A DNA stretch of 64,000 nucleotides from Croceicoccus mobilis. Its GTDB lineage: Bacteria > Pseudomonadota > Alphaproteobacteria > Sphingomonadales > Sphingomonadaceae. Shown piece by piece: positions 35,228 to 42,320 of this stretch; positions within the stretch are counted from its first letter, which is position 1, and every line of letters starts with the position of its first letter. The stretch lies in assembly GCF_001661965.1 (NCBI RefSeq), contig NZ_LYWZ01000027.1, positions 245,067 to 309,066 on the forward strand, in the 5' to 3' direction. The notes below the pieces were generated by a model. It saw nothing but the letters and a program-made list of their open reading frames with translations. It had not been told where the DNA came from and searched no databases. Both the position numbers and the translations under genes were made by a program.

Positions 35228-35783
35228 AGTTTTCGAACCGCTCCTTCAGCCGGTTGCGCGCACGATAGATGCGCGTCTCGACAGCTTTCTCCGTGGTGCC
35301 GAGCAGCTCGGCAGCCTCGGCCTGGCTGTATCCCTCGACAGTGACCAGCACGAGCGCCTCTTGCAGCCGCACCGGCAAGCGCCCGATTTCGGCCTGGACC
35401 AGCCGCAGCTGTTCGCGGGCTCCGGCAACATTTTCGGGATTGGGGGCATCGTCGGCAACGGCGTCGGCTTCCCGCCCGTCCGGCAAACTAAGGAAGCCCG
35501 CAACTTTCCTCCGGCGGAGCCTGTCGCGGCACCGGTTGAGAACGATTGTCGTCAAATAAGGACCGATGGGCTTGCTCGGATCGAGGCGATGCCGTGTCAG
35601 CCAGACCGAAGCGAGACTGTCCTGGACGACATCTTGGGCCCGCGAGGGTGAACCCAGCATACGCGTGGCGAGCGCAATCAACCTAGCGATCTCATGCTCG
35701 ACCAGAGCTGTGAACGCCCGCTTGTCACCGGCTATCGCCCGCCCGATCAGAGCTTCGTTCGAAGTGTCATCCACCACTGCCAA
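35217..35783 (-). CDS. cnrH: ECF sigma factor, CnrH-like
   Basis: A 188-residue ECF sigma factor: region 2 (FTALVEHEIARLIALATRMLGSPSRAQDVVQDSLASVWL, then PYLTTIVLNRCRDRLRRRK) and region 4 (LPVRLQEALVLVTVEGYSQAEAAELLGTTEKAVETRIYRARNRLKERF). It is last in a Y-X-H gene order, 6 bp after the CnrX-like gene. The start is unclear: TTG 35783, GTG 35777 or GTG 35774. I propose that it reads the TTGAGGG-N14-NRCGTA promoters found five times in the island, one of them its own. Confidence 0.85.
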   Translation of the reverse strand: MAVVDDTSNEALIGRAIAGDKRAFTALVEHEIARLIALATRMLGSPSRAQDVVQDSLASVWLTRHRLDPSKPIGPYLTTIVLNRCRDRLRRRKVAGFLSLPDGREADAVADDAPNPENVAGAREQLRLVQAEIGRLPVRLQEALVLVTVEGYSQAEAAELLGTTEKAVETRIYRARNRLKERFENFEG

Positions 35784-35789
35784 GGCTGA

Positions 35790-36224
35790 TCAGTCACGCG
35801 GATCGCGCGTGAGGGCCGCGGACACTTTCCGGTCGAACTGAAGCTGCTGATCGGGATCGAGAATTTCCCGCATGTCGAAGACGTGGCGCACGGTCGCTTT
35901 TTGCAAATCGCCCATGCGCGCATGCACCTCGTCGATCGCGGCACTGACTTCGGGCCCGTATTCGTGCTCGGTTTCCATTGCCTGGGCGAGCTGGGCGTTG
36001 GCTGCGCGCGCAGAGGCTTCGAGCCTTGCCTGTTCTACCGCGAAACGCGCTTCGAGCGCGTCGAGCCGCTGCTCCTGATCAGCCGTGAGCGAGAGTTCAT
36101 CGTGCACGAACTGGTGCAGGCTACCCTCGGCATCGTTGTTGGACCAGCGATCGGCGGCAAGCGCTCCGAGGCATCCGGCGAGCGCCGCCAGCAGGACCGC
36201 GAGGACAAGGTGAAACTTCTTCAA
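35790..36224 (-). CDS. cnrX: CnrX-like periplasmic metal sensor
   Basis: A 144-residue sensor with an N-terminal membrane anchor and a periplasmic four-helix domain. The CnrX metal ligands H42, H46, E63, H119 and M123 (from published work, recalled) correspond one-to-one, with a constant offset of five, to H37, H41, E58, H114 and M118 here. CnrX senses Ni/Co and passes the signal to the anti-sigma CnrY. The gene sits 3 bp after the CnrY-like gene and 6 bp before the sigma gene, the same Y-X-H order as in Cupriavidus. Confidence 0.85.
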   Translation of the reverse strand: MKKFHLVLAVLLAALAGCLGALAADRWSNNDAEGSLHQFVHDELSLTADQEQRLDALEARFAVEQARLEASARAANAQLAQAMETEHEYGPEVSAAIDEVHARMGDLQKATVRHVFDMREILDPDQQLQFDRKVSAALTRDPRD

Positions 36225-36227
36225 CGC

Positions 36228-36524
36228 CTATGACCCCACATGAAGCAAAGCAGCGGGCGACAGGGATTCTCCGCCAACGAGGCTCTCGCCAACAATTTCT
36301 GTAGGAGCGCCATATTCGGACGGCCATCCGCTGGTCCCTGCGCCTGCCGCCAGGCCGACGACAAACAGACCGGCGAACAAGGCCATTCTGCGTCGCTGAT
36401 CGGCAATTTCGCCAAGCTGTCCTGCGCGCTGCCAGACGCCGTTCATGAAGTCGGGCGGCACGTCGCCAGCCTCCTGCGACGCCATCGTGCCGAGCATCGC
36501 ATCGAGTGTCTGATTATCACGCAT
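36228..36524 (-). CDS. cnrY: CnrY-like anti-sigma membrane protein
   Basis: A 98-residue single-pass protein: a cytoplasmic N-terminal segment of about 45 residues (NQTLDAMLGTMASQEAGDVP) that should wrap the sigma factor, one helix (RMALFAGLFVVGLAAGAG) and a short periplasmic tail that would contact CnrX. Sequence conservation in this family is low; assignment rests on topology, size and position as first gene of the Y-X-H set. A predicted ECF promoter lies about 30-57 bp upstream. Confidence 0.75.
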   Translation of the reverse strand: MRDNQTLDAMLGTMASQEAGDVPPDFMNGVWQRAGQLGEIADQRRRMALFAGLFVVGLAAGAGTSGWPSEYGAPTEIVGESLVGGESLSPAALLHVGS

Positions 36525-36554
36525 CCCTTGCTCCTGTCGGTTGCACGGTTCCTA

Positions 36555-36581
36555 TACGCGACACTTCGCGCAAACCCTCAA
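36555..36581 (-). promoter_or_regulatory. Predicted ECF promoter for cnrYXH-like operon
   Basis: Minus strand: TTGAGGG (36581-36575), 14 bases, CGCGTA (36560-36555), then GGAACC and the cnrY ribosome-binding site AGGAG. Autoregulation is expected. Confidence 0.75.
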
Positions 36582-36594
36582 GATAATTTGAGGG
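36575..36594. promoter_or_regulatory. Inverted repeat joining two divergent -35 boxes
   Basis: CCCTCAA-GATAAT-TTGAGGG, a perfect 7-bp inverted repeat. Each arm is the -35 box of one of two divergent predicted promoters, so only one polymerase may fit at a time. Confidence 0.7.
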
Positions 36595-36614
36595 CAAGAA
36601 GCAATTGATGCGTA
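36588..36614 (+). promoter_or_regulatory. Predicted ECF promoter for DUF411 gene
   Basis: TTGAGGG (36588-36594), 14 bases, TGCGTA (36609-36614), followed by AAGG. The start codon of the DUF411 gene lies about 105 bp downstream. Confidence 0.65.
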
Positions 36615-36720
36615 AAGGCATTGAGTCAAAAGCACGCGTCGTTTGTCGGCGCAGAATTTGCGCGGACACATTCTGGCAAAGTCATTCTGCTCGGCGCGGC
36701 CTCAGGAAAGGCAAATGTAA

Positions 36721-37188
36721 ATGAGTTTCATCAATCCATCAAAACCGTTCAGTCGTTCGCTGGCGGCTTCGCTCCTCCTCGCCCTTGCAGCCTGCTCGAA
36801 TGCGGCCCAGGCCGCGACATACACGATGTACCGCGACGCAGGGTGCGGGTGCTGTCTTAACTGGGCCGGTCACGTAGAACACGGGCTCGAAGCGGAGGTC
36901 GCCTCGGTCGACTCCGACGACATGGCTGCACTAAAGACAGCCAGGGGTGTACCGCAGGATCTGTGGTCGTGCCACACGATGGAAGTCGATGGCTATATCA
37001 TCGAAGGCCACGTGCCGGCCGATGCCGTCGCGAAGCTATTACGCGAACGCCCCGAAGGAGTGGCAGGCCTGGCCGTGCCCGGAATGCCGCTTGGCTCGCC
37101 CGGGATGGAACTCGGGGACCAGGTGCAGCCCTATGATGTCATCGCCTTCGGCCCAGGCGGGCGGAGCGTGTTCGCATCCTACCCGTGA
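36721..37188 (+). CDS. DUF411 metal-binding periplasmic protein
   Basis: A 155-residue exported protein; the signal region carries ALAACSNAAQAA, so it may be a lipoprotein or be cut at AQA. The DUF411 core is complete: YRDAGCGCCLNWAGHVE (the CGCC metal site), LWSCHTMEVDGYIIEGHVPADAV (CHT with the His) and GLAVPGMPLGSPGME. DUF411 proteins bind copper or other soft metals in resistance loci. The ribosome-binding site is AGGAAAGG. First gene after the divergent ECF promoter. Confidence 0.93.
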   Translation: MSFINPSKPFSRSLAASLLLALAACSNAAQAATYTMYRDAGCGCCLNWAGHVEHGLEAEVASVDSDDMAALKTARGVPQDLWSCHTMEVDGYIIEGHVPADAVAKLLRERPEGVAGLAVPGMPLGSPGMELGDQVQPYDVIAFGPGGRSVFASYP

Positions 37189-37231
37189 ATATGGGCAGCC
37201 CTTTTTGCGCCAACTCTGACGGAGGACCATC

Positions 37232-37507
37232 ATGTCGGACTATTCGGTCAAAACCTCAATTTTCATATGGGGCTGGACACTCAGCCTCTTCCTGCTTTTC
37301 AGCTACCTGATCTGCATCGGTTTCGGCCTGCTCGCGCCCGAACAGGCGCACATGCACGAAGCGTGGGCGCCGCTGCTTCCCGGTTTCGAGTGGCTGACCC
37401 TCTCGGGCTTTCTGGCAGGCGCTCTTGGAAGTTTTTTGTATGGTTGGTATATTGCTTTAATCGCGGTGCCGCTTTTCCGATATTTTCAGAAGCGTTTCAG
37501 TCGATAG
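37232..37507 (+). CDS. DUF5676-family two-helix membrane protein
   Basis: A 91-residue membrane protein: VKTSIFIWGWTLSLFLLFSYLICIGFGLLAP (helix 1), the motif HEAWAPLLPGFEWLTLSGFLAGALGSFLYGWYIALI (helix 2) and a basic C-terminus. This is the DUF5676 pattern, seen beside copper and mercury genes. GGAGG precedes the ATG. It is about 45 bp after the DUF411 gene. The role is unknown. Confidence 0.85.
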   Translation: MSDYSVKTSIFIWGWTLSLFLLFSYLICIGFGLLAPEQAHMHEAWAPLLPGFEWLTLSGFLAGALGSFLYGWYIALIAVPLFRYFQKRFSR

Positions 37508-37669
37508 ACAGAGCTTGTCGCGGTAACTTGGTCCAAGAGGGGCAAGGCCTCGTCTGGCTCATTTCGATCGCATATTATTACTGGAGCTAGAGCCATTCCC
37601 AGAACTCCGTCCCAAGGAGAGAGGCGATCCCTGTTAGTTCACGTCGCCATCGGCGCTGTTCTGGGTGTA

Positions 37670-38407
37670 GTGATTCTTCACCCGCTCACGACGCTCGTCT
37701 TTTGGTACGAGTTTGGTGCCTTGGCCTTTGCCGACCAAGACAGCGCACTCAGCTTCATAATCGACCGGACTCTCTCCGCGTTTGCGTTCGAAATGTTTGC
37801 AATGAGCTTGATATATGCCGCGATCGGCGGCGCGATCGGACTGGGTTTTGGAGTGTATCATGTTCGGCTCGTGCACGAGCGGTCCAGAGTTCGCTTTCTG
37901 GAACGCGAACTCAATGAAGAACTTCCATTACTAATAGCTCGCGGCGAAAGCGAGCAGCTGGAATTCAAATCTTCCTTCCGTTGGGACAGGCGTCAGGAGA
38001 AAGTCAACCGCAGCTTGCAGCAAGTCATCGTCAAAACCCTGGCGGGGTTCCTCAACCAAGAGGGCGGCACTCTCCTTATCGGTGTCGAAGATGATGGCAG
38101 CATCGCGGGCATCGAGGCGGACATGCAAACGCTTAAGCCCGCCAACCAGGATGGCTTCGAACGTTTATTGATGGACACAGCAAAAGAGGGTCTTGGAGGA
38201 CACGCGTGTGCTCTGATCCATTGTAGGTTCCACAAACTCGAGGAAAAGATCGTTTGCCGAGTTATTGTGGAGAAGAGCTTGGAGCCGATCTATTTTTCCG
38301 AAGGGAGCGTGGCCCGGTTCATGCTGCGAGCAGGCAATAGCACGCGTGAGCTCGATGTGCGCGAAGCTCAGGCTTATCTCCAGCATCGCGGGAAAGTGAG
38401 CATCTAA
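37670..38407 (+). CDS. Membrane-anchored AlbA_2/Schlafen-like domain protein
   Basis: A protein of at least 245 residues. Two hydrophobic segments (the first begins before the GTG at 37670 in the open frame) are followed by a coiled segment and an AlbA_2 domain: SEQLEFKSSFRWD, VIVKTLAGFLNQEGGTLLIGVEDDGSIAGIE, FERLLMDTAKEGLG. AlbA_2 domains are ATPase- or nucleic-acid-linked folds. The frame is open to 37631, where a CTG follows AAGGAG at 37614-37619; starting there would complete helix 1. The true start is uncertain. Confidence 0.75.
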   Translation: MILHPLTTLVFWYEFGALAFADQDSALSFIIDRTLSAFAFEMFAMSLIYAAIGGAIGLGFGVYHVRLVHERSRVRFLERELNEELPLLIARGESEQLEFKSSFRWDRRQEKVNRSLQQVIVKTLAGFLNQEGGTLLIGVEDDGSIAGIEADMQTLKPANQDGFERLLMDTAKEGLGGHACALIHCRFHKLEEKIVCRVIVEKSLEPIYFSEGSVARFMLRAGNSTRELDVREAQAYLQHRGKVSI

Positions 38408-38516
38408 CCGCTGGTCTGTGGGACAGCACGCGTGTTCGGAGCGCTTTGTCGATCGGCTCAGTTCCTGCAAATTTATGATGCGGTTGGGGCTTCGCCCCGC
38501 CACATACTCAAAAATA

Positions 38517-38543
38517 TTGAGGGATGAGCCCCGACCGAACGTA
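38517..38543 (+). promoter_or_regulatory. Predicted ECF promoter for permease operon
   Basis: TTGAGGG (38517-38523), 14 bases, AACGTA (38538-38543). It is the weakest of the five -10 boxes. The permease start codon is 51 bp downstream. Confidence 0.6.
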
Positions 38544-38593
38544 CTGTCCGGCATGATCTTTCTTGAACGGGAGACCATCGACAGGGGAAAGTC

Positions 38594-39946
38594 TTGCAAG
38601 ACCATGAGCACGAGAATCAAAGCGAAACAGCTGGCTCGATAACCCTGCTGGGCGGCGTGGCGATGGGAACCGGCGTCATGATCGGTGCCGGCATATTCGC
38701 GCTGACCGGGCAGATCGCCGAGCTTGCCGGTCCGCTCTTCCCCTTATCCTTCATCGCTGGCGCGCTGGTAACCTCGCTGGCGGCGTACAGCTATATCAAG
38801 ATGTCGAACAAATGGCCGTCTTCGGGCGGCATCGCGATGATCTTGCAGAAAGCATACGGACCCGGCGTGATCGCCGCCTCTGCCTCGCTCCTAATGGCGC
38901 TGTCGATGGTGATTAACGAGAGCCTCGTGGCCCGCACCTTTGCCACTTACGCGCTGCGCCCGTTCGGCCTCGAAAGCAGCGGGTGGCTCGTTTCTCTCGC
39001 AGCGCTTGCCGTCATCATTTTCGCCTATCTCGTCAATGCAGCGGGCAACAGGTCGGTAAGCGGCTTCTCGCTTATCATGTCCGCCATCAAGATCGGCGGC
39101 ATCGCGCTGTTCGCAGTCGCCGCGATCTTGGCCAGCGGTTTTTCATCAGGCGCATTTTCGCAGCCCGTCTCGCTGACCAATGCAGAAGCCCTGCTCGCCT
39201 CGGTTGCTTTCTCGATCCTCGCCTTCAAGGGCTTCACCACGATTACCAATAGCGGCGGCGAAATCGTCGACCCGCACAAGAATGTCGGCCGGACGATCAT
39301 GATCTCGATCGCGGTCTGTATCCTGATCTATCTGCTTGTCGCAGTGGCGGTGGGTTCGAGCCTGAGCATATCCGAGATCGTCGAGGCGCGCGATTATTCG
39401 CTCGCAGCAGCGGCGCGTCCGGCGCTGGGAGAACTGGGCTTCTATTTCACCGTCGCGATCGCGATCGCCGCAACGACTTCGGGCGTGATCGCGAGCGTAT
39501 TTGCCGTGTCGCGCATGCTTGCGATGCTGACCGACATGAAGATGATCCCGCACAGCCATTTCGGCATGAGCGGCGGGATACGCAGCCACATGCTGGTCTA
39601 TACGGTGGTCATTGCCGGGACGCTTGCCGTCCTGTTCGATCTGTCGCGGATCGCCTCGCTGGGCGCCTTCTTCTACCTCGTCATGGATATGCTGGTGCAC
39701 TGGGGCGTCCTGCGTCACCTGCGCAAGGAAGTCGGCGCGCGAGCATCAATACTTCTTACAGCACTCGCGGCAGATGGCGTGGTCCTCGCAGCCTTTACCG
39801 CGGCCAAATTGCGCAGCGATCCTGCCGTTGTCGCCTATGCGGCGATCGGCATCGTCGCGGTGTTCGTGGGGGAATGGATCTACCTCTCGCGCAATTCCGA
39901 AGCGCCCGCTTCTCACAAAGATGATCGGTCAGGAGAGAAGAGTTGA
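38594..39946 (+). CDS. APC-superfamily permease
   Basis: A 450-residue transporter with about twelve helices. The helix 1 motif GVAMGTGVMIGAGIFALTGQIAELAG is the APC substrate site; AFSILAFKGFTTITNSGGEIVDPHKNVGRTI is the family's helix 6 and loop. Likely an amino acid or polyamine permease; the substrate cannot be told. TTG at 38594 follows AGGGGAAAG. The His-rich start (QDHEHENQ) is unusual. First gene of a unit of five or six overlapping genes behind a predicted ECF promoter. Confidence 0.88.
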   Translation: MQDHEHENQSETAGSITLLGGVAMGTGVMIGAGIFALTGQIAELAGPLFPLSFIAGALVTSLAAYSYIKMSNKWPSSGGIAMILQKAYGPGVIAASASLLMALSMVINESLVARTFATYALRPFGLESSGWLVSLAALAVIIFAYLVNAAGNRSVSGFSLIMSAIKIGGIALFAVAAILASGFSSGAFSQPVSLTNAEALLASVAFSILAFKGFTTITNSGGEIVDPHKNVGRTIMISIAVCILIYLLVAVAVGSSLSISEIVEARDYSLAAAARPALGELGFYFTVAIAIAATTSGVIASVFAVSRMLAMLTDMKMIPHSHFGMSGGIRSHMLVYTVVIAGTLAVLFDLSRIASLGAFFYLVMDMLVHWGVLRHLRKEVGARASILLTALAADGVVLAAFTAAKLRSDPAVVAYAAIGIVAVFVGEWIYLSRNSEAPASHKDDRSGEKS

Positions 39947-40062
39947 TGGCACCTTCTTCAACCAGCTTTGCCGCTTTTACGCCGGGCTTTTTCGAAACCG
40001 TTTCCCGAAAACCTGAGTTGACGAAGCGAAACGTCAAGAAAAACAGATGGAGCGATTCATGA
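39946..40062 (+). CDS. Possible 38-residue small protein, coupled at both ends
   Basis: The ATG overlaps the permease stop (TGATG), with AGGAGAGAAG just upstream, and the stop overlaps the next start (ATGA at 40059). The product begins MAPSSTSFAAFTPGFFETV and ends in a basic stretch (KRNVKKNRWSDS). There is no membrane helix. It fills the otherwise odd 113-bp gap in an operon whose other genes all overlap. No homology could be tested. Confidence 0.45.
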   Translation: MAPSSTSFAAFTPGFFETVSRKPELTKRNVKKNRWSDS

Positions 40063-40808
40063 CGACCCGAACAGCGGCGGTCTACCGCATGGTGATGGAG
40101 GACCATGTCTGTCCCTATGGCATCAAGACGGTCGATCTTGTCAAGCGGCAAGGCTTCGAGGTCGACGATCATCACCTGACCAGCAGGGAGGAAACCGATG
40201 CGTTCAAGGACAAGTACGACGTCGAGACCACCCCGCAGACCTTTATCGAAGGCAAGCGCATTGGCGGCTATGACGATGTCCGCGAATTCTTCGGCAAGAG
40301 CCGCTCGCAGCCTGAGGAAGGCGAAACCAGCTATCAGCCGGTCATTGCGATTTTCGCGGTCGCGCTGCTGCTCGCGCTAGGGCTGAGCTGGGCGTTTTTT
40401 GACGACCTCTTCACTGTCCGGGCCGCAGAATGGTTCGTGAGCCTGTCGATGACCCTGCTCGCCGTTCAGAAGCTTCAGGACGTGCGCAGTTTCTCGACGA
40501 TGTTCCTCAACTACGACCTGCTCGCACGGCGCTGGGTGCCCTATGGCTTCGTCTACCCGTTCGGCGAAGCCGCTGCCGGCATTCTCATGACCGCGGGCGC
40601 GCTGACCTGGCTCTCGGCCCCGCTGGCATTGTTCATCGGCACAGTCGGCGCTGTCAGCGTCTTCAAGGCTGTCTACATCGACAAGCGCGAGCTTAAATGC
40701 GCCTGCGTGGGCGGCAGCAGCAATGTGCCGCTCGGCTTTGTCTCGCTGACCGAAAATCTGTTCATGATCGGAATGGGTCTGTGGATGGGCGCGAAGCTTC
40801 TCGCATGA
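40059..40808 (+). CDS. Glutaredoxin fused to MauE-like membrane domain
   Basis: A 249-residue fusion. Residues 1-85 are a glutaredoxin fold with VCPYGIKTVDLVKRQG (Cys18 in a CPYG site, so monothiol), TTPQTFIEGKRIGGYDDVREFFG (cis-Pro and GG glutathione motif). The rest has four helices of the MauE/DoxX-like type (WFVSLSMTLLAVQKLQDVRSF, YGFVYPFGEAAAGILMT) plus CACVGGSSNVPLG. ATG at 40059 after GGAG is preferred to 40047. Overlaps its neighbours. Probably supplies thiol redox power across the membrane (inference). Confidence 0.88.
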   Translation: MTTRTAAVYRMVMEDHVCPYGIKTVDLVKRQGFEVDDHHLTSREETDAFKDKYDVETTPQTFIEGKRIGGYDDVREFFGKSRSQPEEGETSYQPVIAIFAVALLLALGLSWAFFDDLFTVRAAEWFVSLSMTLLAVQKLQDVRSFSTMFLNYDLLARRWVPYGFVYPFGEAAAGILMTAGALTWLSAPLALFIGTVGAVSVFKAVYIDKRELKCACVGGSSNVPLGFVSLTENLFMIGMGLWMGAKLLA

Positions 40809-41218
40809 TCACCGCGCTCCTTCTCTCCGTCTTTCTGTTCCTCTCGGCTGTCGCTTCGCACCTTGCCATTCTGGGTGTCGGTCACCGGCTTCTCGACCGG
40901 CGCCGCGATACGCAGGCAAAGCTTGCCGTTTCGCTGATCGTGCTCGCGTCGCATTTCCTCGTGGCGATCCTTTTTGCCGCAGGTTTCTGGCTGGGCGCGC
41001 AATGGGGCCTGGGAGGTTTCGACAAGGCGCCTTCCATGGACTGGATGGACTACTTCTATTTCTCGCTCATCAACGTGACCACACTGGGCCTGGGCGACAT
41101 TTATCCGACCGAGCACCTGAGAGTCCTGGCCGGCGTCGAGGCCCTCACCGGCTTCGCTCTCATCAGCTGCTCGGCGCAGCTATTCTGGACCATGATGCAC
41201 AAAGGAGAAAAAGCATGA
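40805..41218 (+). CDS. Two-helix ion-channel-like protein
   Basis: A 137-residue membrane protein with three helices and a pore-loop-like motif YFSLINVTTLGLGDIYPTEHLRVLAGVEALTGF, which matches the potassium channel order (TxGxGD-x-x-P, then the inner helix). Other members of this Ion_trans_2 type are small and uncharacterised. The ATG overlaps the previous stop (ATGA) and the stop overlaps the next start. The filter reads TLGLGD rather than TVGYGD, so selectivity is open. Confidence 0.82.
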   Translation: MITALLLSVFLFLSAVASHLAILGVGHRLLDRRRDTQAKLAVSLIVLASHFLVAILFAAGFWLGAQWGLGGFDKAPSMDWMDYFYFSLINVTTLGLGDIYPTEHLRVLAGVEALTGFALISCSAQLFWTMMHKGEKA

Positions 41219-41742
41219 CTGAAAAGACGACCCACTCGGACAAGGGAGGGGGCGGCAGCTACTGGCGATTCATGGCCATGGTGTCGACCTCGACCGTGAT
41301 CATGTTCTTCCTGATGTATGCCAACACCTTTACCGTCGATGATCTTTTCTGGAGCGAAACGCGCTTCTGGATGATGTTTGTCATGGGCGCGATGATGATG
41401 GTTGTCATGCTGCTCTTCATGTGGGGCATGTACAAGGACCGGACCAAGAACTTCATTATTCTGGGCGTCGGCGCCTTCGTGTTCGCCCTCGCGCTGTGGC
41501 TGGTGCGCAGCCAGACCACCGTCGACGATACCGAATATATGGCAGCGATGATCCCGCACCACTCGATCGCGATCATGACCAGCGAACGCGCGAGCCTGAA
41601 GGATCCTCGCGTGCGCGAACTCGCTCAGGCCATCATCGTCGCCCAGCGCCGCGAAATCGCCGAGATGAAATATCTCATCGACGATATCGAGCAGAACGGT
41701 CCTCGGACCGAAGAACGCCTGCCCGAGGAGATGCAGCCATGA
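41215..41742 (+). CDS. DUF305 membrane protein
   Basis: A 175-residue protein: three helices (MAMVSTSTVIMFFLMYAN; MMFVMGAMMMVVMLLFMWGM, very Met-rich; IILGVGAFVFALALWLV) followed by a periplasmic DUF305 core, TEYMAAMIPHHSIAIMTSERA and the helix ELAQAIIVAQRREIAEMKYLI. The MIPHH...M pattern is the family's metal-binding-like signature. DUF305 proteins are common in copper and mercury loci. Overlaps both neighbours. Confidence 0.92.
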   Translation: MTEKTTHSDKGGGGSYWRFMAMVSTSTVIMFFLMYANTFTVDDLFWSETRFWMMFVMGAMMMVVMLLFMWGMYKDRTKNFIILGVGAFVFALALWLVRSQTTVDDTEYMAAMIPHHSIAIMTSERASLKDPRVRELAQAIIVAQRREIAEMKYLIDDIEQNGPRTEERLPEEMQP

Positions 41743-42227
41743 ACAAGATAGCTTTCACGGCGCTCATCGCGCTACCGCTTGCCGCCTGCAATTCGAACAC
41801 CGCTCCGGGCAACGACCGCGAAGCCCAGCTCGACCCGCCTGCCACTGCCGCGCCGATCGAGGATGCGGCCAGTGCACTGGCAAATGTTGACTCAGGCCTG
41901 ATGCTTCCCGGGACCATGAATGACGCGGATCTTGCTGCTCTGGGCGCAGGACAGGCCTGCCAGTTCCGCCTGACCGAAGTGGCCTTTCCCTCATTTGTCT
42001 ATGACGGCGACGGGGGCGGAGCAATCAAGATCAATGGCAAATTGATCCCCGTCACTGCCGATGGCCCCGGCAGCTATTCGAACGGTGAGCTTCGGATCAG
42101 AACCCGCATGCTGGATGATGAAGGCGATGCGAGCCTGCAGATGCAGGAGATGATCGTGGCAGCGCCAAGAGCCAAGGATGAGTTTGGCTTTTGGGGCTAT
42201 ACCACCTGTCCAGCCGAGGGAGCCTGA
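41739..42227 (+). CDS. Putative lipoprotein, hypothetical
   Basis: A 162-residue lipoprotein (lipobox LPLAACNS). GAGGAG precedes the ATG, which overlaps the DUF305 stop. The mature domain (CQFRLTEVAFPSFVYDGDGGGAIKINGKLIPVT, then LRIRTRMLDDEGDAS and WGYTTCPAEGA) is beta-rich with two Cys. The same layout occurs in small proteins near DUF305 genes; the role is unknown. Last member of the overlapping set, followed by a stem-loop. Confidence 0.75.
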   Translation: MNKIAFTALIALPLAACNSNTAPGNDREAQLDPPATAAPIEDAASALANVDSGLMLPGTMNDADLAALGAGQACQFRLTEVAFPSFVYDGDGGGAIKINGKLIPVTADGPGSYSNGELRIRTRMLDDEGDASLQMQEMIVAAPRAKDEFGFWGYTTCPAEGA

Positions 42228-42235
42228 TACTGGCA

Positions 42236-42272
42236 GGGCGCATGGGCGGGCCGTCGGTTACCCCATGCGCCC
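42236..42272 (+). terminator. Strong stem-loop after the DUF305 operon
   Basis: GGGCGCATGGG (42236-42246) pairs perfectly with CCCATGCGCCC (42262-42272). No T-run follows, so it may instead protect the 3' end of the transcript. Confidence 0.55.
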
Positions 42273-42320
42273 GCGCCTCCGCCCTTCGTCGCCCTCACCA
42301 GTTTTAACAGGAACAAGCAG

